A stretch of 64,000 nt of DNA, from contig NZ_JAPNLM010000001.1 of NCBI RefSeq assembly GCF_026627255.1, positions 713,350-777,349 of the forward strand, read 5' to 3'. This stretch comes from Streptomyces antarcticus. Lineage in GTDB: Bacteria; Actinomycetota; Actinomycetes; Streptomycetales; Streptomycetaceae. The position numbers and the translations under genes are program-made. Positions within the stretch are counted from its first letter, which is position 1. Every line of letters begins with the position of its first letter. The notes beneath the pieces were generated by a model, which searched no databases, was not told where the DNA came from, and saw only the letters and a list, made by a program, of their open reading frames with translations. Shown here piece by piece: positions 18,059 through 26,815 of this stretch.

Positions 18059-19449
18059 GGGCGCCCCTCCGGGGTCAGGGCGGCCAGGGGGAGGGTTAGG
18101 CGGACCCGGGTGCCGGGGCCGTCCGGGACCGGGCCGAGCCGGAGGCGGGCTCCGATCGCCGTCGCGCGTTCCACCATGCCGAGCAGGCCGAAGTGGCCCT
18201 CGCCGCGCAGGGCGGTGAGGTCGGCGCCGCCGCCCGGCAGGCCGCGGCCGTCGTCGGTGACGGTGAGGGTGAGTTCGGCGCCGCCGGTCGCCAGCTCCAC
18301 CACCACGCGGGCCGCGTCCGCGTGGCGGCGTACGTTCTCCAGCGCCTCCGACGCCACCGATACGAGGTGCCGGGCCACCGGGGGCGGGACGGACGGCGTC
18401 GCGCCCGTGACCCTCAGTTCGCCCGTGCCCGCCTCCGTCGCGGACCGCAGCAGCGTGCGGAGCGCGGACACGATCGGGGCGCCCGGTGCCGCTCCCGGAC
18501 CCGCCGTGCGCGCGTCCGCGTCCCGGCGCAGGTCCGAGAGGAGCTCCCGGGACTCCGCCGCCGCGCGGCGGGCCGCGTCCGCGAGCAGGTCGGCCTGGCG
18601 GCGGACCGCCGCCGGGTCGGTGGTCCGGGCGAGGGCGTCCGCGGTCAGGGCCAGCCCGTACAGGGTCTTGGCCACCGAGTCGTGCATCTCCCGTGCCAGG
18701 TGCTCCCGTTCGGCCCGGACCGCCTCGGCGGCCGCCAGCCGGGCGCGGGTCTCGGTCAGGTCCCGGCCGGCCGCGCCGAAGCGGAACAGGAGGTCGCGCA
18801 GGCACACCCCCGCCGCGCCCGCGAGGAGGCACAGGGCCGGCAGGACCGGCCCCTGCGCGAGGGCGGCGACGGCGACGGCCTGGACGGCCGCGTAGAGCGC
18901 CGATCCGCGCCAGCCGTAGACCAGACCGGCCAGCAGCGGGGTGCAGACGGCGACCAGCCCGAGCGGGGACTCCGGCGTCGCCGTGACCAGCAGCAGCCCG
19001 CTGAACGCCATGTCCGGTACGAGCAGCCAGCGGTGCCGCAGCAGCAGCGGGCCGAAGCGCTCCCAGTCGCGGAAGAGGGCGTACGAGAGCATGAAGGTGA
19101 CCAGTACGGCCGCGCCCACCAGGTACGTCGGCCCGCCGGGGGCGGTCCGGCCCAGCGCCAGCGGCGCGCCCAGCGCGATCATCACCAGCCGGAACGCGAA
19201 GACCTGCCGGCACAGCGCCTGGAGGGCGTTGGCCTGGAGCGCGAACGACGGACCACCCCCCGAACGGGCCGCCTCCCGCACAGGCCGCCCCGCCTCCCGC
19301 ACAGGCCGCGCCGCCTCCCGCGCAGGCCGCGCCCACCGGGCCGCCCGCGCCCACCGCGTCGCCGCCCCGAGCCGCCCCGCCCGTACGCCGCCCAGCGGCG
19401 CGCCCGCCGCGCCCGGTACGAGGTTCGCCGCGATGTCCAGTGCCGTCAT
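18055..19449 (-). CDS. NarL-type sensor histidine kinase
   Basis: A 464-residue membrane sensor kinase. Residues about 75-215 hold some six hydrophobic segments. The HisKA_3 dimerisation box HLAREMHDSVAKTLYGLAL carries the phosphoaccepting His near residue 250. The HATPase domain shows EALENVRRHADA (N box), TVTDDGRGLPGGG and GHFGLLGMVERA. The N-terminal 70 residues are Arg/Ala-rich and include three 7-residue repeats (VREAxRP). It starts three bases after the TadC stop and overlaps the response regulator start, so it is embedded in the pilus operon. Confidence 0.9.
   Translation of the reverse strand: MTALDIAANLVPGAAGAPLGGVRAGRLGAATRWARAARWARPAREAARPVREAGRPVREAARSGGGPSFALQANALQALCRQVFAFRLVMIALGAPLALGRTAPGGPTYLVGAAVLVTFMLSYALFRDWERFGPLLLRHRWLLVPDMAFSGLLLVTATPESPLGLVAVCTPLLAGLVYGWRGSALYAAVQAVAVAALAQGPVLPALCLLAGAAGVCLRDLLFRFGAAGRDLTETRARLAAAEAVRAEREHLAREMHDSVAKTLYGLALTADALARTTDPAAVRRQADLLADAARRAAAESRELLSDLRRDADARTAGPGAAPGAPIVSALRTLLRSATEAGTGELRVTGATPSVPPPVARHLVSVASEALENVRRHADAARVVVELATGGAELTLTVTDDGRGLPGGGADLTALRGEGHFGLLGMVERATAIGARLRLGPVPDGPGTRVRLTLPLAALTPEGRP
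19271..19333. repeat. 21-bp tandem repeat in the kinase N-terminus
   Basis: Three copies of GCCTCCCGCACAGGCCGCSCC encode repeated REAxRPV in the leftward frame. Confidence 0.8.
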
Positions 19450-19452
19450 GGT

Positions 19453-20346
19453 TCACCCGCCCCCGAGGAGCGCGCCGAAGTCGACGTTCGCCCCGTAAAC
19501 GAAGCCGCAGACGAGCAGGATCAGCGTGCCGGGCAGCATGAACATCGTGACGGCGAACGTGGCCTTCGGGACGGCACGGGCCGCGCGCCGGCGGGCGTTC
19601 TGGGCGTCCGTACGGCGCATGTCGTCGGCGATGGCGATGAGGGTCTCCACGATCGGGGAGCCCAGCTCCTCGCCCTGCTGGAGGGCGGTGACGAACTGTG
19701 CGACCTGCTCGGAGTCGTTGCGCCGGCGCAGTTCGTCGAAGGCCTGACGGCGGCCGACGCCCATGTCCATCTGCTGGAGGGTGATCCGGATCTCGTCCGC
19801 CCACGGGCCCTCGTACTTGTGCGCCACGCGCTCCAGTGCCTGCCGGAAGCCGAGGCCCGCGCTGACCACGACCGCGAGCACGTCCAGGAAGTCCGGCAGG
19901 GTGCGCTCGATGTGGTCGCGGCGGACGCGGATGGCCGACCAGAGGCCGGCCTCGATCCAGAACAGGCCGAAGGCGACCATCAGCAGGGCCGCCACCAACT
20001 GCCCGTTGATCAGCATCGAGAAGGCGCCGAGCCCGCCCAGCAGGCCGTAGACGGCGCGGCGCGCCGCGTACCGGTCGATGGTGAGGCCGGCCGGGTTGCC
20101 CGCCATGTCGATCTGGCGGCGTTTGCGCGCGACCCGGTTCGGGCCCATCAGGCGCAGGACCAGCGGCGCCCAGCGGATGCCCATCCGGTCCACCAGCGAG
20201 CCGACCGCCGTGGTGCGCGTGGCGCCGACCTCCAGGGCCAGCGCGAGGTCGGTCGGGAGTTTCACGTCGGCCCGGTAGAGCCGGATGCCGTGGAAGACGC
20301 CGAGGACGGACACCGCCACGAGCAGGGCCAGGAGAACGGTGATCAT
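19453..20346 (-). CDS. tadC: TadC-like pilus assembly membrane protein
   Basis: A 297-residue inner-membrane platform protein of the type II/IV secretion F family. One N-terminal membrane segment and a DUF5936-like region precede the GspF core. That core includes TLPDFLDVLAVVVSAGLGFRQALERVA, then GEELGSPIVETLIAIADDMR, and a C-terminal hydrophobic pair. With TadB it forms the platform on which the TadA ATPase acts. It follows TadB after ten bases and is followed at once by the histidine kinase gene. Confidence 0.9.
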   Translation of the reverse strand: MITVLLALLVAVSVLGVFHGIRLYRADVKLPTDLALALEVGATRTTAVGSLVDRMGIRWAPLVLRLMGPNRVARKRRQIDMAGNPAGLTIDRYAARRAVYGLLGGLGAFSMLINGQLVAALLMVAFGLFWIEAGLWSAIRVRRDHIERTLPDFLDVLAVVVSAGLGFRQALERVAHKYEGPWADEIRITLQQMDMGVGRRQAFDELRRRNDSEQVAQFVTALQQGEELGSPIVETLIAIADDMRRTDAQNARRRAARAVPKATFAVTMFMLPGTLILLVCGFVYGANVDFGALLGGG

Positions 20347-20356
20347 GTCGGCCCCC

Positions 20357-21295
20357 TCACACGTCGATCTTGGACAGGCGGCGGATGAGGACGAAGCCGA
20401 GGGTGAAGAGGCCGAGCGCGGCCAGGACCGCGGTCTGCCCGATGAAGGCCCCCGTCATCCGGTCCAGCGCGCCCGGCATCATCATGTCCACCAGCAGCAG
20501 CGAGCCGAGCCCGATGGCCGGCACGAGGTACGCGGTCACCGTCACCTGGGAGAGCTGCGTACGGATCTCGCGGCGGGTCTCCTTGCGCTGCTCCAGCGTC
20601 ACGGTGAGGTTGCGCAGGCTCTCGACGATCGTGCCGCCCGCGCGGGCGGACAGGACGAGCGTGGAGACGAGCACGACCAGTTCCCGCGACGGGAGGCGTT
20701 CCGCGAGCTCGCCGAGGGACTCCTCGATGGAGTGGCCGAGCGCGAGCCGGTCGGCGACCCGCCCCAGCTCCTCGCCCGCCGGGGCCTCCAGTTCGTCGGC
20801 GGCGATCCCGATGGCCGTACGCAGGGCCAGACCGGCCTGGGTGGCGTTGGCCAGGATCCGGGCGAGTTCCGGGAGCTGGTTGATGAAACGCTCGGTGCGG
20901 CGGGAGCGCTGCCAGGTGAGGAAGGCGTTCGCCGACCAGAGCCCGATCAGGCCGGCCACCGGCCCGAAGAACGGGGCCAGCAGCGCGGCCGCGATCAGCC
21001 AGACCCCGCCGACGCCCAGCAGCATGTAGACGAAGAACTCGCCCGGCGTCATGTCCAGGCCCGTCGTCGCCAGCCTGACCTCGATGCGGCGGCCGAGCTT
21101 GGTCCGGCGCAGCCGCCGGTCGACTCCGGGGAAGCGGCGGCGCCGGCCCGTCGGGGGCGGCGCGCCCGCCGACGTGAGGCGTTCGACGAGGGCGGCGCGC
21201 TGGGCACGGCCGGCGGCGTACGCGTGCACGCCGAGGATGACGAACAGGCAGGCCAGCAGGGTGGCGCCGAGGGTGATCAGGACAGTTGGGTTCAC
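20357..21295 (-). CDS. tadB: TadB-like pilus assembly membrane protein
   Basis: A 312-residue GspF-type membrane protein: a single N-terminal segment (VLITLGATLLACLFVILGV), then a soluble Arg-rich stretch and paired segments near residue 90. The family motif LPELARILANATQAGLALRTAIGIAADEL follows, with SRELVVLVSTLVLSARAGGTIVESLRNL and two C-terminal segments. It partners TadC in the pilus platform. It overlaps the TadA stop by four bases. Confidence 0.9.
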   Translation of the reverse strand: MNPTVLITLGATLLACLFVILGVHAYAAGRAQRAALVERLTSAGAPPPTGRRRRFPGVDRRLRRTKLGRRIEVRLATTGLDMTPGEFFVYMLLGVGGVWLIAAALLAPFFGPVAGLIGLWSANAFLTWQRSRRTERFINQLPELARILANATQAGLALRTAIGIAADELEAPAGEELGRVADRLALGHSIEESLGELAERLPSRELVVLVSTLVLSARAGGTIVESLRNLTVTLEQRKETRREIRTQLSQVTVTAYLVPAIGLGSLLLVDMMMPGALDRMTGAFIGQTAVLAALGLFTLGFVLIRRLSKIDV

Positions 21296-22638
21296 AGGGC
21301 GGTCCGGGTGATGCGGGCGGTGAGCGGGTCGTCGGACAGCGCGACCCCGAAGGCCTGCGGGATCGGCTGGTTGTTCATGTAGAGGCGGTCCGCGATCCGG
21401 CGCGGCAGCGGGTAGTACTCGAAGCGGCCGTGGACGCGCGCGTCGGCCCCCATGGGCTGGGCGACGTAACGGCAGACGGTGGTGATCCGGAAGGGTTCGC
21501 GGCCGTGCGAGTCGAGGATGGCGATCTCCGTGATGCGGCGCGATCCGTCGCCGAAACGGGTGAGCTGGACGACGACGTTCACGGCGCTGTTGATCTGGTC
21601 CTGGAGCGCCTCGAAGGGCACTTCGACCTCGGACATCGACGCGAGGGTCTGCAGGCGCATCAGCGCGTCCTCGGCGCTGTTCGCGTGGACGGTGGCGAGC
21701 GAGCCGTCGTGGCCGGTGGACATGGCCTGGAGCATGTCGAGGGTCTCGCCGCCGCGGACCTCGCCGACGATGATGCGGTCGGGGCGCATGCGCAGGGAGT
21801 TGCGGACCAGGTCGCGGATGGTGATCTGGCCCTTGCCCTCGACGTTCGCCGGCCGGGATTCGAGCCGGATGACGTGGGCCTGCTGGAGCTGGAGCTCGGC
21901 GGAGTCCTCGATGGTGATGACGCGCTCGCCCTCCGGGATCAGCCCGGAGAGGGCGTTGAGGAGGGTGGTCTTGCCGGTGCCGGTGGCGCCCGAGACGATC
22001 AGGTTCATCTTCGCCTGGACCAGCCCGGACAGCAGCAGGAGCATCTGCTCGTCGAGGGAGCCGAGGCCGATCATCTCGTGCAGGGTGAAGGCGCGCGGGA
22101 AGCGGCGGATGGTGAGGGTGGCGCCGGTCAGGGAGAGCGGCGGGATGATGACGTTGACGCGCTCGCCGCTGGGCAGGCGGGCGTCGACCATCGGATTGGC
22201 CTCGTCCACGCGGCGGTTGACGGTGGAGACGATGCGCTCGATGGTCTGCATCAGCTGCTCGTGCGAGGCGAAGCGCAGCGGGAGCTGTTCGACGCGGCCG
22301 CCCCGCTCGACGAAGATCTGGTCGGGGCCGTTGACCATGATCTCGGAGATGGAGGCGTCCTCCAGCAGCGGTTCGAGCACGCCGAGCCCGAGGGCCTCGT
22401 CGACGACGCGCCGGATCAGCTGGGCGCGCTCGACGGTGGAGAGGACCGGGCCCTCGCGGCTGATGATGTGGCCCAGTACGCGTTCCAGCCGTGCCCGGCG
22501 CTCGGCCGGCGCGAGCGCCGACATCTCGGCGAGGTCGATCTCCTCCAGCAGCTTGGCGCGGTAGGAGGAGACGAGCCGGCCGTCCTCGCGGGGGCCGTGG
22601 CGGTCGTCCGGGGTGTTGACCCGGGAACGCAGGCTCAT
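21292..22638 (-). CDS. tadA: TadA/CpaF pilus assembly ATPase
   Basis: The 448-residue hexameric motor ATPase powers Flp pilus assembly. The N-terminal domain holds the CpaF signature EISEIMVNGPDQIFVE-like stretch (SISEIMVNGPDQIF). Walker A is GATGTGKTTLLNAL (about residue 225), the Asp box follows in VITIEDSAEL, Walker B is RIIVGEVRGGE, and the His box is MSTGHDGSLATVHAN. It is cytoplasmic and acts on TadB/TadC, whose genes follow directly. It begins two bases after the TadE-like stop. Confidence 0.93.
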   Translation of the reverse strand: MSLRSRVNTPDDRHGPREDGRLVSSYRAKLLEEIDLAEMSALAPAERRARLERVLGHIISREGPVLSTVERAQLIRRVVDEALGLGVLEPLLEDASISEIMVNGPDQIFVERGGRVEQLPLRFASHEQLMQTIERIVSTVNRRVDEANPMVDARLPSGERVNVIIPPLSLTGATLTIRRFPRAFTLHEMIGLGSLDEQMLLLLSGLVQAKMNLIVSGATGTGKTTLLNALSGLIPEGERVITIEDSAELQLQQAHVIRLESRPANVEGKGQITIRDLVRNSLRMRPDRIIVGEVRGGETLDMLQAMSTGHDGSLATVHANSAEDALMRLQTLASMSEVEVPFEALQDQINSAVNVVVQLTRFGDGSRRITEIAILDSHGREPFRITTVCRYVAQPMGADARVHGRFEYYPLPRRIADRLYMNNQPIPQAFGVALSDDPLTARITRTAL

Positions 22639-22640
22639 GG

Positions 22641-23015
22641 TCAGGGGCCCTTCGGGAGCGTCGGGTCGTCGTTGGGCATGACGGCGGTGGCCTTGGCGTC
22701 GGGGACGTCGAGTCCGGGCACCAGCGAGTTGATCTTTATGGTCACCTCGGCGGTGACGGCGTCGGCGCCCTTGGTCACCACGACGACCGGGGCGAGGCTC
22801 GTCTTGACGGCCGCCGCACCGGCGGCCGCGCCGCCGCTGCCGTTGCGGGCCTCGACGCGGGCCGCCGTACGGGCGGCCGTGCCGGCCTGCTCGTGGACGT
22901 AGGCGACCCAGCCGAGCTGGATGCCGCAGAGCGCGACGAACAGCAGGATCGGCACGAAACCGATGTACTCCAGAGCCACTTGGCCCCGGTCGGAGCGCAC
23001 GCGTCGCCTGTCCAC
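22641..23015 (-). CDS. TadE-like pseudopilin
   Basis: A 124-residue bitopic protein. A short basic leader ends in SDRG and is followed by QVALEYIGFVPILLFVALCGIQLGWVAYV, the TadE anchor, then TAARTAARVEARNG. The G/QVALEY junction resembles the Flp processing site, in line with TadE proteins being cut by the prepilin peptidase. The exported domain is small and has no cysteine. The GTG start at 23015 follows the other TadE stop by one base. Confidence 0.87.
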   Translation of the reverse strand: MDRRRVRSDRGQVALEYIGFVPILLFVALCGIQLGWVAYVHEQAGTAARTAARVEARNGSGGAAAGAAAVKTSLAPVVVVTKGADAVTAEVTIKINSLVPGLDVPDAKATAVMPNDDPTLPKGP

Positions 23016-23016
23016 G

Positions 23017-23430
23017 TCAGTCCTCCCTCTCCATGGCCGCTCCGGCGGTGCCGGTGATGCCGTCGAAGCTGAGTCCGGGGAAGAGCACGGGGATCTCCAG
23101 GGTGACCGTCGCCTTGTAGATGTTCCCCGACTTCCCGCACTGGGGGTCAGGCATGTTCCAGGCGGCGGAGATGTGCTCCCTGGCCGCCGCCACGCACGCC
23201 GCGTCGCCCGTCACCGCCCCCGCCCGCGCCGCCTCGTCCGCCGCGTTGCCCGCCAGGGAGAACGCGTACCCGATCAGTACGCACTCCCACACCGCCGCCA
23301 CGAGCAGCAGGATCAGCGGGACCATGCCGACGAACTCCACGGCCACCTGACCGCGGTCACGGCCGCGGCCGCGGTCACGGTCACGGTTACGGCCGCGGCC
23401 GCTCGCGCGCGTTCCTCTCCGGGCGGCCAC
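23017..23430 (-). CDS. TadE-like pseudopilin (second copy)
   Basis: A 137-residue bitopic protein with an Arg-rich leader made of RGR/RDR repeats, then G/QVAVEFVGMVPLILLLVAAVWECVLIGYAFSLAGNAADEAARAGA, the TadE pattern. The exported part carries two cysteines (AACVAAA and PQCGKSG), which could pair. The GTG start at 23430 is three bases from the TadZ stop with GGGAGG upstream inside the TadZ gene. It is a paralogue of the next gene; both probably form minor pilin-like subunits. Confidence 0.87.
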   Translation of the reverse strand: MAARRGTRASGRGRNRDRDRGRGRDRGQVAVEFVGMVPLILLLVAAVWECVLIGYAFSLAGNAADEAARAGAVTGDAACVAAAREHISAAWNMPDPQCGKSGNIYKATVTLEIPVLFPGLSFDGITGTAGAAMERED

Positions 23431-23433
23431 CGT

Positions 23434-24693
23434 TCAGCCCTCCCGGCCGCGGCGCAGCCGCGCCACCGGGCCCGCCGCGCGGACCGCCAGTGCGCCGCCC
23501 GGGGGCTGCGCCGGGTCCTCCGGGGTGGAGAGGAGGCCGAGTTCGCCGGCGAGGGTCCACAGGGCCTGCTTGACCGTGGAGCGGTTGTCGAGGTCCTGGA
23601 CGCGGCCCGCGTCGACCACCGCCTGGAGTTCCTTGAAGGCGGCCGGGACCGGGGTCCGGGTGGCGCGGGTCTTGGTGATCTTCTCGATCAGGGCGGGCTG
23701 GATCTCGGTGTGCTTGCTCCATCGGTTGACGACCAACGCGGTGTCCTCCGCCTTGCGCACCTGGAGCCGCTCCCACATCCGCACCATCCGCTTCGCCGCC
23801 CGTACGGCGACCACGTCCGGGGTGGTGACCAGCACGGCGACGTCCGCCATCTCCACGGCGGCGGCGTTCGCGCCCGTCATCTGGGTGCCACAGTCGATGA
23901 CGACGAGCTCGTAGCGGCCGCGCAGGGCGGCGATGACGTGCCGGGCGGCCCGGTCGTCGACCTCCTCGCCCCGTTCGCCGTCCGCGGGGGCCAGCAGCAG
24001 GGCCAGGCCGGTGCGGTCGTCGTAGACCGCGTCCTGGAGCACGCGCGGGGAGATGTCCTGGATGCCGGCCAGGTCGGCGATGGAGCGGCGGAACTGCACG
24101 TCGAGGTACGAGCCCACGTCCCCGGCCTGGAGGTCCAGGTCGACCAGCGCCGTACGCCGCCCCGAGGCGGCCGCGGCCAGCGCGAACTGGACGGCGGTGA
24201 AGGTGGCGCCGACCCCGCCCTTGGCGCCGGTGACGGTGACGACCCGGCCGCCCGGGCCGGTGAGCGCCTCGGGGCTGCGGCCCAGGTGGCGGCGTACGCC
24301 CACGGACCACTGGGCGGCGGCCTGGACGCGGGCGGCGAGTTCCTCGTAGGACAGCGGCAGCCCGATCAGGCCGCGCGCGCCGGAGTCCATGGCGGCGGAG
24401 AAGAGGCCCGGGCCGGCGTCGGAGGAGACCAGGATGACGCCCACCGCCGGGAAGCGCAGGGCGACTTCCCGGATGAGCTCCAGGGCCGGGGCCGGGCCGA
24501 TCCGCTCATGGACCAGGACGACTTCGGGGAGCTCGTCGATCGACTCGGAGGCCATCCGGGCCAGCGTGTCGAGGAGCGAGGTGGAGTCGGGCACGGGGGC
24601 GGCGGGCTCGGCGGCGGGGAGCTGGCTGAGGAGGGTGGCGATGGCGCGGGCCGCGTCCGGGTCGCCGACCGCGGGGAGGATTCGGGTGGTCAT
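23434..24693 (-). CDS. TadZ/CpaE-like ParA-superfamily ATPase
   Basis: A 419-residue localisation factor of the pilus machine. Residues 1-135 form a receiver-like domain that lacks a clear phosphorylation pattern (atypical, as in CpaE). The ParA/MinD-like domain follows, with deviant Walker A VTGAKGGVGATFTAVQFALA near residue 152, LVDLDLQAGDVGSYLD, and YELVVIDCGTQMTGAN. CpaE/TadZ proteins place the Tad apparatus at the correct site. It lies between CpaB and the TadE genes in the operon. Confidence 0.9.
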   Translation of the reverse strand: MTTRILPAVGDPDAARAIATLLSQLPAAEPAAPVPDSTSLLDTLARMASESIDELPEVVLVHERIGPAPALELIREVALRFPAVGVILVSSDAGPGLFSAAMDSGARGLIGLPLSYEELAARVQAAAQWSVGVRRHLGRSPEALTGPGGRVVTVTGAKGGVGATFTAVQFALAAAASGRRTALVDLDLQAGDVGSYLDVQFRRSIADLAGIQDISPRVLQDAVYDDRTGLALLLAPADGERGEEVDDRAARHVIAALRGRYELVVIDCGTQMTGANAAAVEMADVAVLVTTPDVVAVRAAKRMVRMWERLQVRKAEDTALVVNRWSKHTEIQPALIEKITKTRATRTPVPAAFKELQAVVDAGRVQDLDNRSTVKQALWTLAGELGLLSTPEDPAQPPGGALAVRAAGPVARLRRGREG

Positions 24694-24721
24694 TGCGCTC
24701 TCCTTTCGCCCGGGCCGGGCC

Positions 24722-25423
24722 TCACTTGTCCCCGTCGAGGGTGTACGTACGGTCGCCCGGGCTGGGCGCCGAGTCGGTTCCGGGGGCGACCAGGGCCAGG
24801 CGTACGTGCTCCGCGAAGGACTCGGCGTACGCGACGCGCTGGGTGTCCTTGGTGTTCAGGGCGAAGGTGATCGGCACGGCCTCGGCCGGTCCGGTGCGGT
24901 CGGCGTTCTTCTCCAGGGCGGTGAGTTTGCCGACGCCCAGGACACGGGCGTTGGCGACGATGATCACCGAGCGCGCGGGGTCGGTGTCCTTGGCGCCCTT
25001 GAAGGTGGCGATGATGTTGACCTTGGCCCCGGAGGTGATCTTTCCGGCCACGCCCGTGGCCGCGTCGATCATGATGGCGATCTCCTGCTCGCCGGGCTGG
25101 AGCTGCGGGCGGTCGACGAACATGTCGGCCTGGAGCAGCGAGCCCTTCTTCAGGGTGGTGAGCGCGATCTTGTTGTCGAGCGCGCCGAGGTCGGTGACGG
25201 CCGTCTGGGACAGCCAGCGCCTGGGGATGGTGACTTCCTCGAACTGGCCCGCCGCGAGCGGGCTGTACGGTGCGATGTCCCCCTTGGCGCGGTAGGCGAC
25301 GACCTCGGCCCCGACCTTGGAGTTGACGTCGCCGATCACCACGAGGACTCCGGCGAAGGCTCCCAGTGTGCAGAGGACCGACAGGAGCAGCAGGATGACG
25401 CCGCGGCGCTGGCGTGAGTTCAT
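24722..25423 (-). CDS. CpaB-like Flp pilus assembly protein (SAF domain)
   Basis: A 233-residue protein with one N-terminal membrane segment (RRGVILLLLSVLCTLGAFAGVLVVIGDV) and a SAF domain. The SAF domain shows VVAYRAKGDIAPYSPLAAGQFEEVTIPRRWLS and then LTTLKKGSLLQADMF. The C-terminal part matches RcpC/CpaB, with DAATGVAGKITSGAKVNIIATF. In Gram-negatives CpaB/RcpC supports the pilus channel; in a Gram-positive it probably works in the wall-proximal space. It sits second in the leftward tad operon. Confidence 0.88.
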   Translation of the reverse strand: MNSRQRRGVILLLLSVLCTLGAFAGVLVVIGDVNSKVGAEVVAYRAKGDIAPYSPLAAGQFEEVTIPRRWLSQTAVTDLGALDNKIALTTLKKGSLLQADMFVDRPQLQPGEQEIAIMIDAATGVAGKITSGAKVNIIATFKGAKDTDPARSVIIVANARVLGVGKLTALEKNADRTGPAEAVPITFALNTKDTQRVAYAESFAEHVRLALVAPGTDSAPSPGDRTYTLDGDK

Positions 25424-25471
25424 GAGCCGTACTACCTCGCCGTTCTTCGTTCGTTCGTGTGGTCGGGCCGG

Positions 25472-26416
25472 TCAGCGTCTGGAGCGGGCGGTGCTCGACG
25501 GCCCGGCCGGCGGGGGCGGTGCCGTGAGGGGTGCGGCGCAGAAGCCGCATCGGTCGCCGATGAGTTCGAGGCCGCACCAGCGGCACTCCTCGCGGCGGAC
25601 CGAGGCGACCAGTTGGTAGAGGACGGCGGGGTCCGGGATGCCGGCGGCGAACTCGACCAGCTTGGGGGTGCCCCACCAGCCGGCGGAGTCGGCCGGGAGC
25701 GGGTTCTCCATGACGCCCTGCACCTGCCAGGCGGGGGCCAGTTCGGCGGCGACCCAGTCGGAGGCGAGCTGGCCGCGGGCGAAGGTGAGGTGCGTGGCGA
25801 ACTCGGGCCCGGGCGGCAGTCCGGCGGCCGCCTCCCCGCCGGAGCCCTTCGCGCGGCCCGCAGCGCGGCCCGCGCCGTGGCTCCCGCCGGTGCGGCCCGC
25901 TCCGGCGCCGGACAGGCGGGCCAGGTGCGGGGCCGGATGGGCGAGTACGGCGAACTGGGCGCTCGGCGACCAGGACCGGGCGTGGGCCTTGAGGCCGACG
26001 GGGATCCGGTCGAGCTTGGCCACGGAGCCCAGCAGGGCGCCCGCGTAGATGTAGTGGGACAGCAGCCGGGCCGCGGAGGCTATGACTCCGGGGCTGAAGT
26101 CGAAGACGCTGAGCTGGCGCAGCTGACGGACCAGCAGGGCGGTGCCCAGCGGCGGGAGGTCGATGTCGAGGAGCGCTATCCGGTCGGTTTCCAGGATGGC
26201 CCGTACGGTGTGCAGCCGCTGGACGGTGGCGCGGGGCAGCCAGGACGGCACGACGGCGACCAGGTGGCCGTGGCGCTCCAGCAGGGCGGCCGTACCGGTG
26301 AGCGCGGCGTCGAGGTCGAGGCGCTCGGGCGGGTCCAGTACGGCGGCGCCCGGCGTGTGCCGGTCGGGGGCCGGCAGTACCAGGTCCGCGCTGGTGACAG
26401 CGATGGCGGTCGGCAC
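25472..26416 (-). CDS. Tad-operon leader gene, zinc-ribbon protein of unknown function
   Basis: A 314-residue protein that I do not recognise beyond its context as the first gene of the tad operon. GTG at 26416 is chosen because AGGGGG lies six bases upstream. Residues 1-150 look like a globular ATPase-like or receiver-like fold without a Walker A. A Gly/Ala/Arg-rich linker spans about residues 165-205. The C-terminus ends in a CxxC-x7-CxxC zinc ribbon (CRWCGLELIGDRCGFC) and a Pro-rich tail. No signal peptide is seen, so it is presumably cytoplasmic. A regulatory or assembly-targeting role is a guess from position. Confidence 0.7.
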   Translation of the reverse strand: MPTAIAVTSADLVLPAPDRHTPGAAVLDPPERLDLDAALTGTAALLERHGHLVAVVPSWLPRATVQRLHTVRAILETDRIALLDIDLPPLGTALLVRQLRQLSVFDFSPGVIASAARLLSHYIYAGALLGSVAKLDRIPVGLKAHARSWSPSAQFAVLAHPAPHLARLSGAGAGRTGGSHGAGRAAGRAKGSGGEAAAGLPPGPEFATHLTFARGQLASDWVAAELAPAWQVQGVMENPLPADSAGWWGTPKLVEFAAGIPDPAVLYQLVASVRREECRWCGLELIGDRCGFCAAPLTAPPPPAGPSSTARSRR

Positions 26417-26815
26417 GCGAGTCCCCCTGTTCACCCCGTACGCCCCCAGCTACCGCTGGGCGGTGCCCCTGCGGGCGCTTCCACGCCCGTCTCCCGCACG
26501 CGAATCCCGCTCGTCGCGTACGCGTAAACCCTGCGCGACCGCAAACGATCGACGCGCTTCCCCCTTGCCCAAGCACCATATCCGCGTCGCCCCTGGCAGG
26601 GCAGGGCCTTGCCGATTCCCGTACTGCGGGCACGTGTCACAGGTGGCCGGAAACCCGGACAACAGGGATCGGCATGCCGACCATTTCAAGCCAGATAGCA
26701 AAGACTCTTGACACGAGGATTGGTCTGGACCAACTTGGCACCGCAGGCCTTCAACCGCCCTCCCCCACCCGGCCCGCACCCTCCCCACCCCTTTCCTCCC
26801 CCCACCGGAGCCCAC
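26417..26815. other. Divergent promoter region, tad operon and chitinase
   Basis: The 399 bases separate the leftward tad operon from the rightward chitinase. The right part carries TTGACA and the DasR-like palindrome. The left part is presumed to hold the tad promoter, which I cannot pinpoint. A 36-codon in-frame extension of the chitinase in this gap is C-rich, lacks a signal peptide and is rejected. Confidence 0.5.
26708..26736 (+). promoter_or_regulatory. Chitinase promoter with DasR-like (dre) operator
   Basis: TTGACA at 26708-26713 forms a good -35 box. The palindrome TTGGTCTGGACCAA at 26720-26733 closely matches the known dre core TGGTCTAGACCA, bound by the GlcNAc-responsive repressor DasR in Streptomyces chitinase promoters. 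It occupies the spacer and -10 area, so binding should block transcription until amino sugars are present. Confidence 0.75.
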
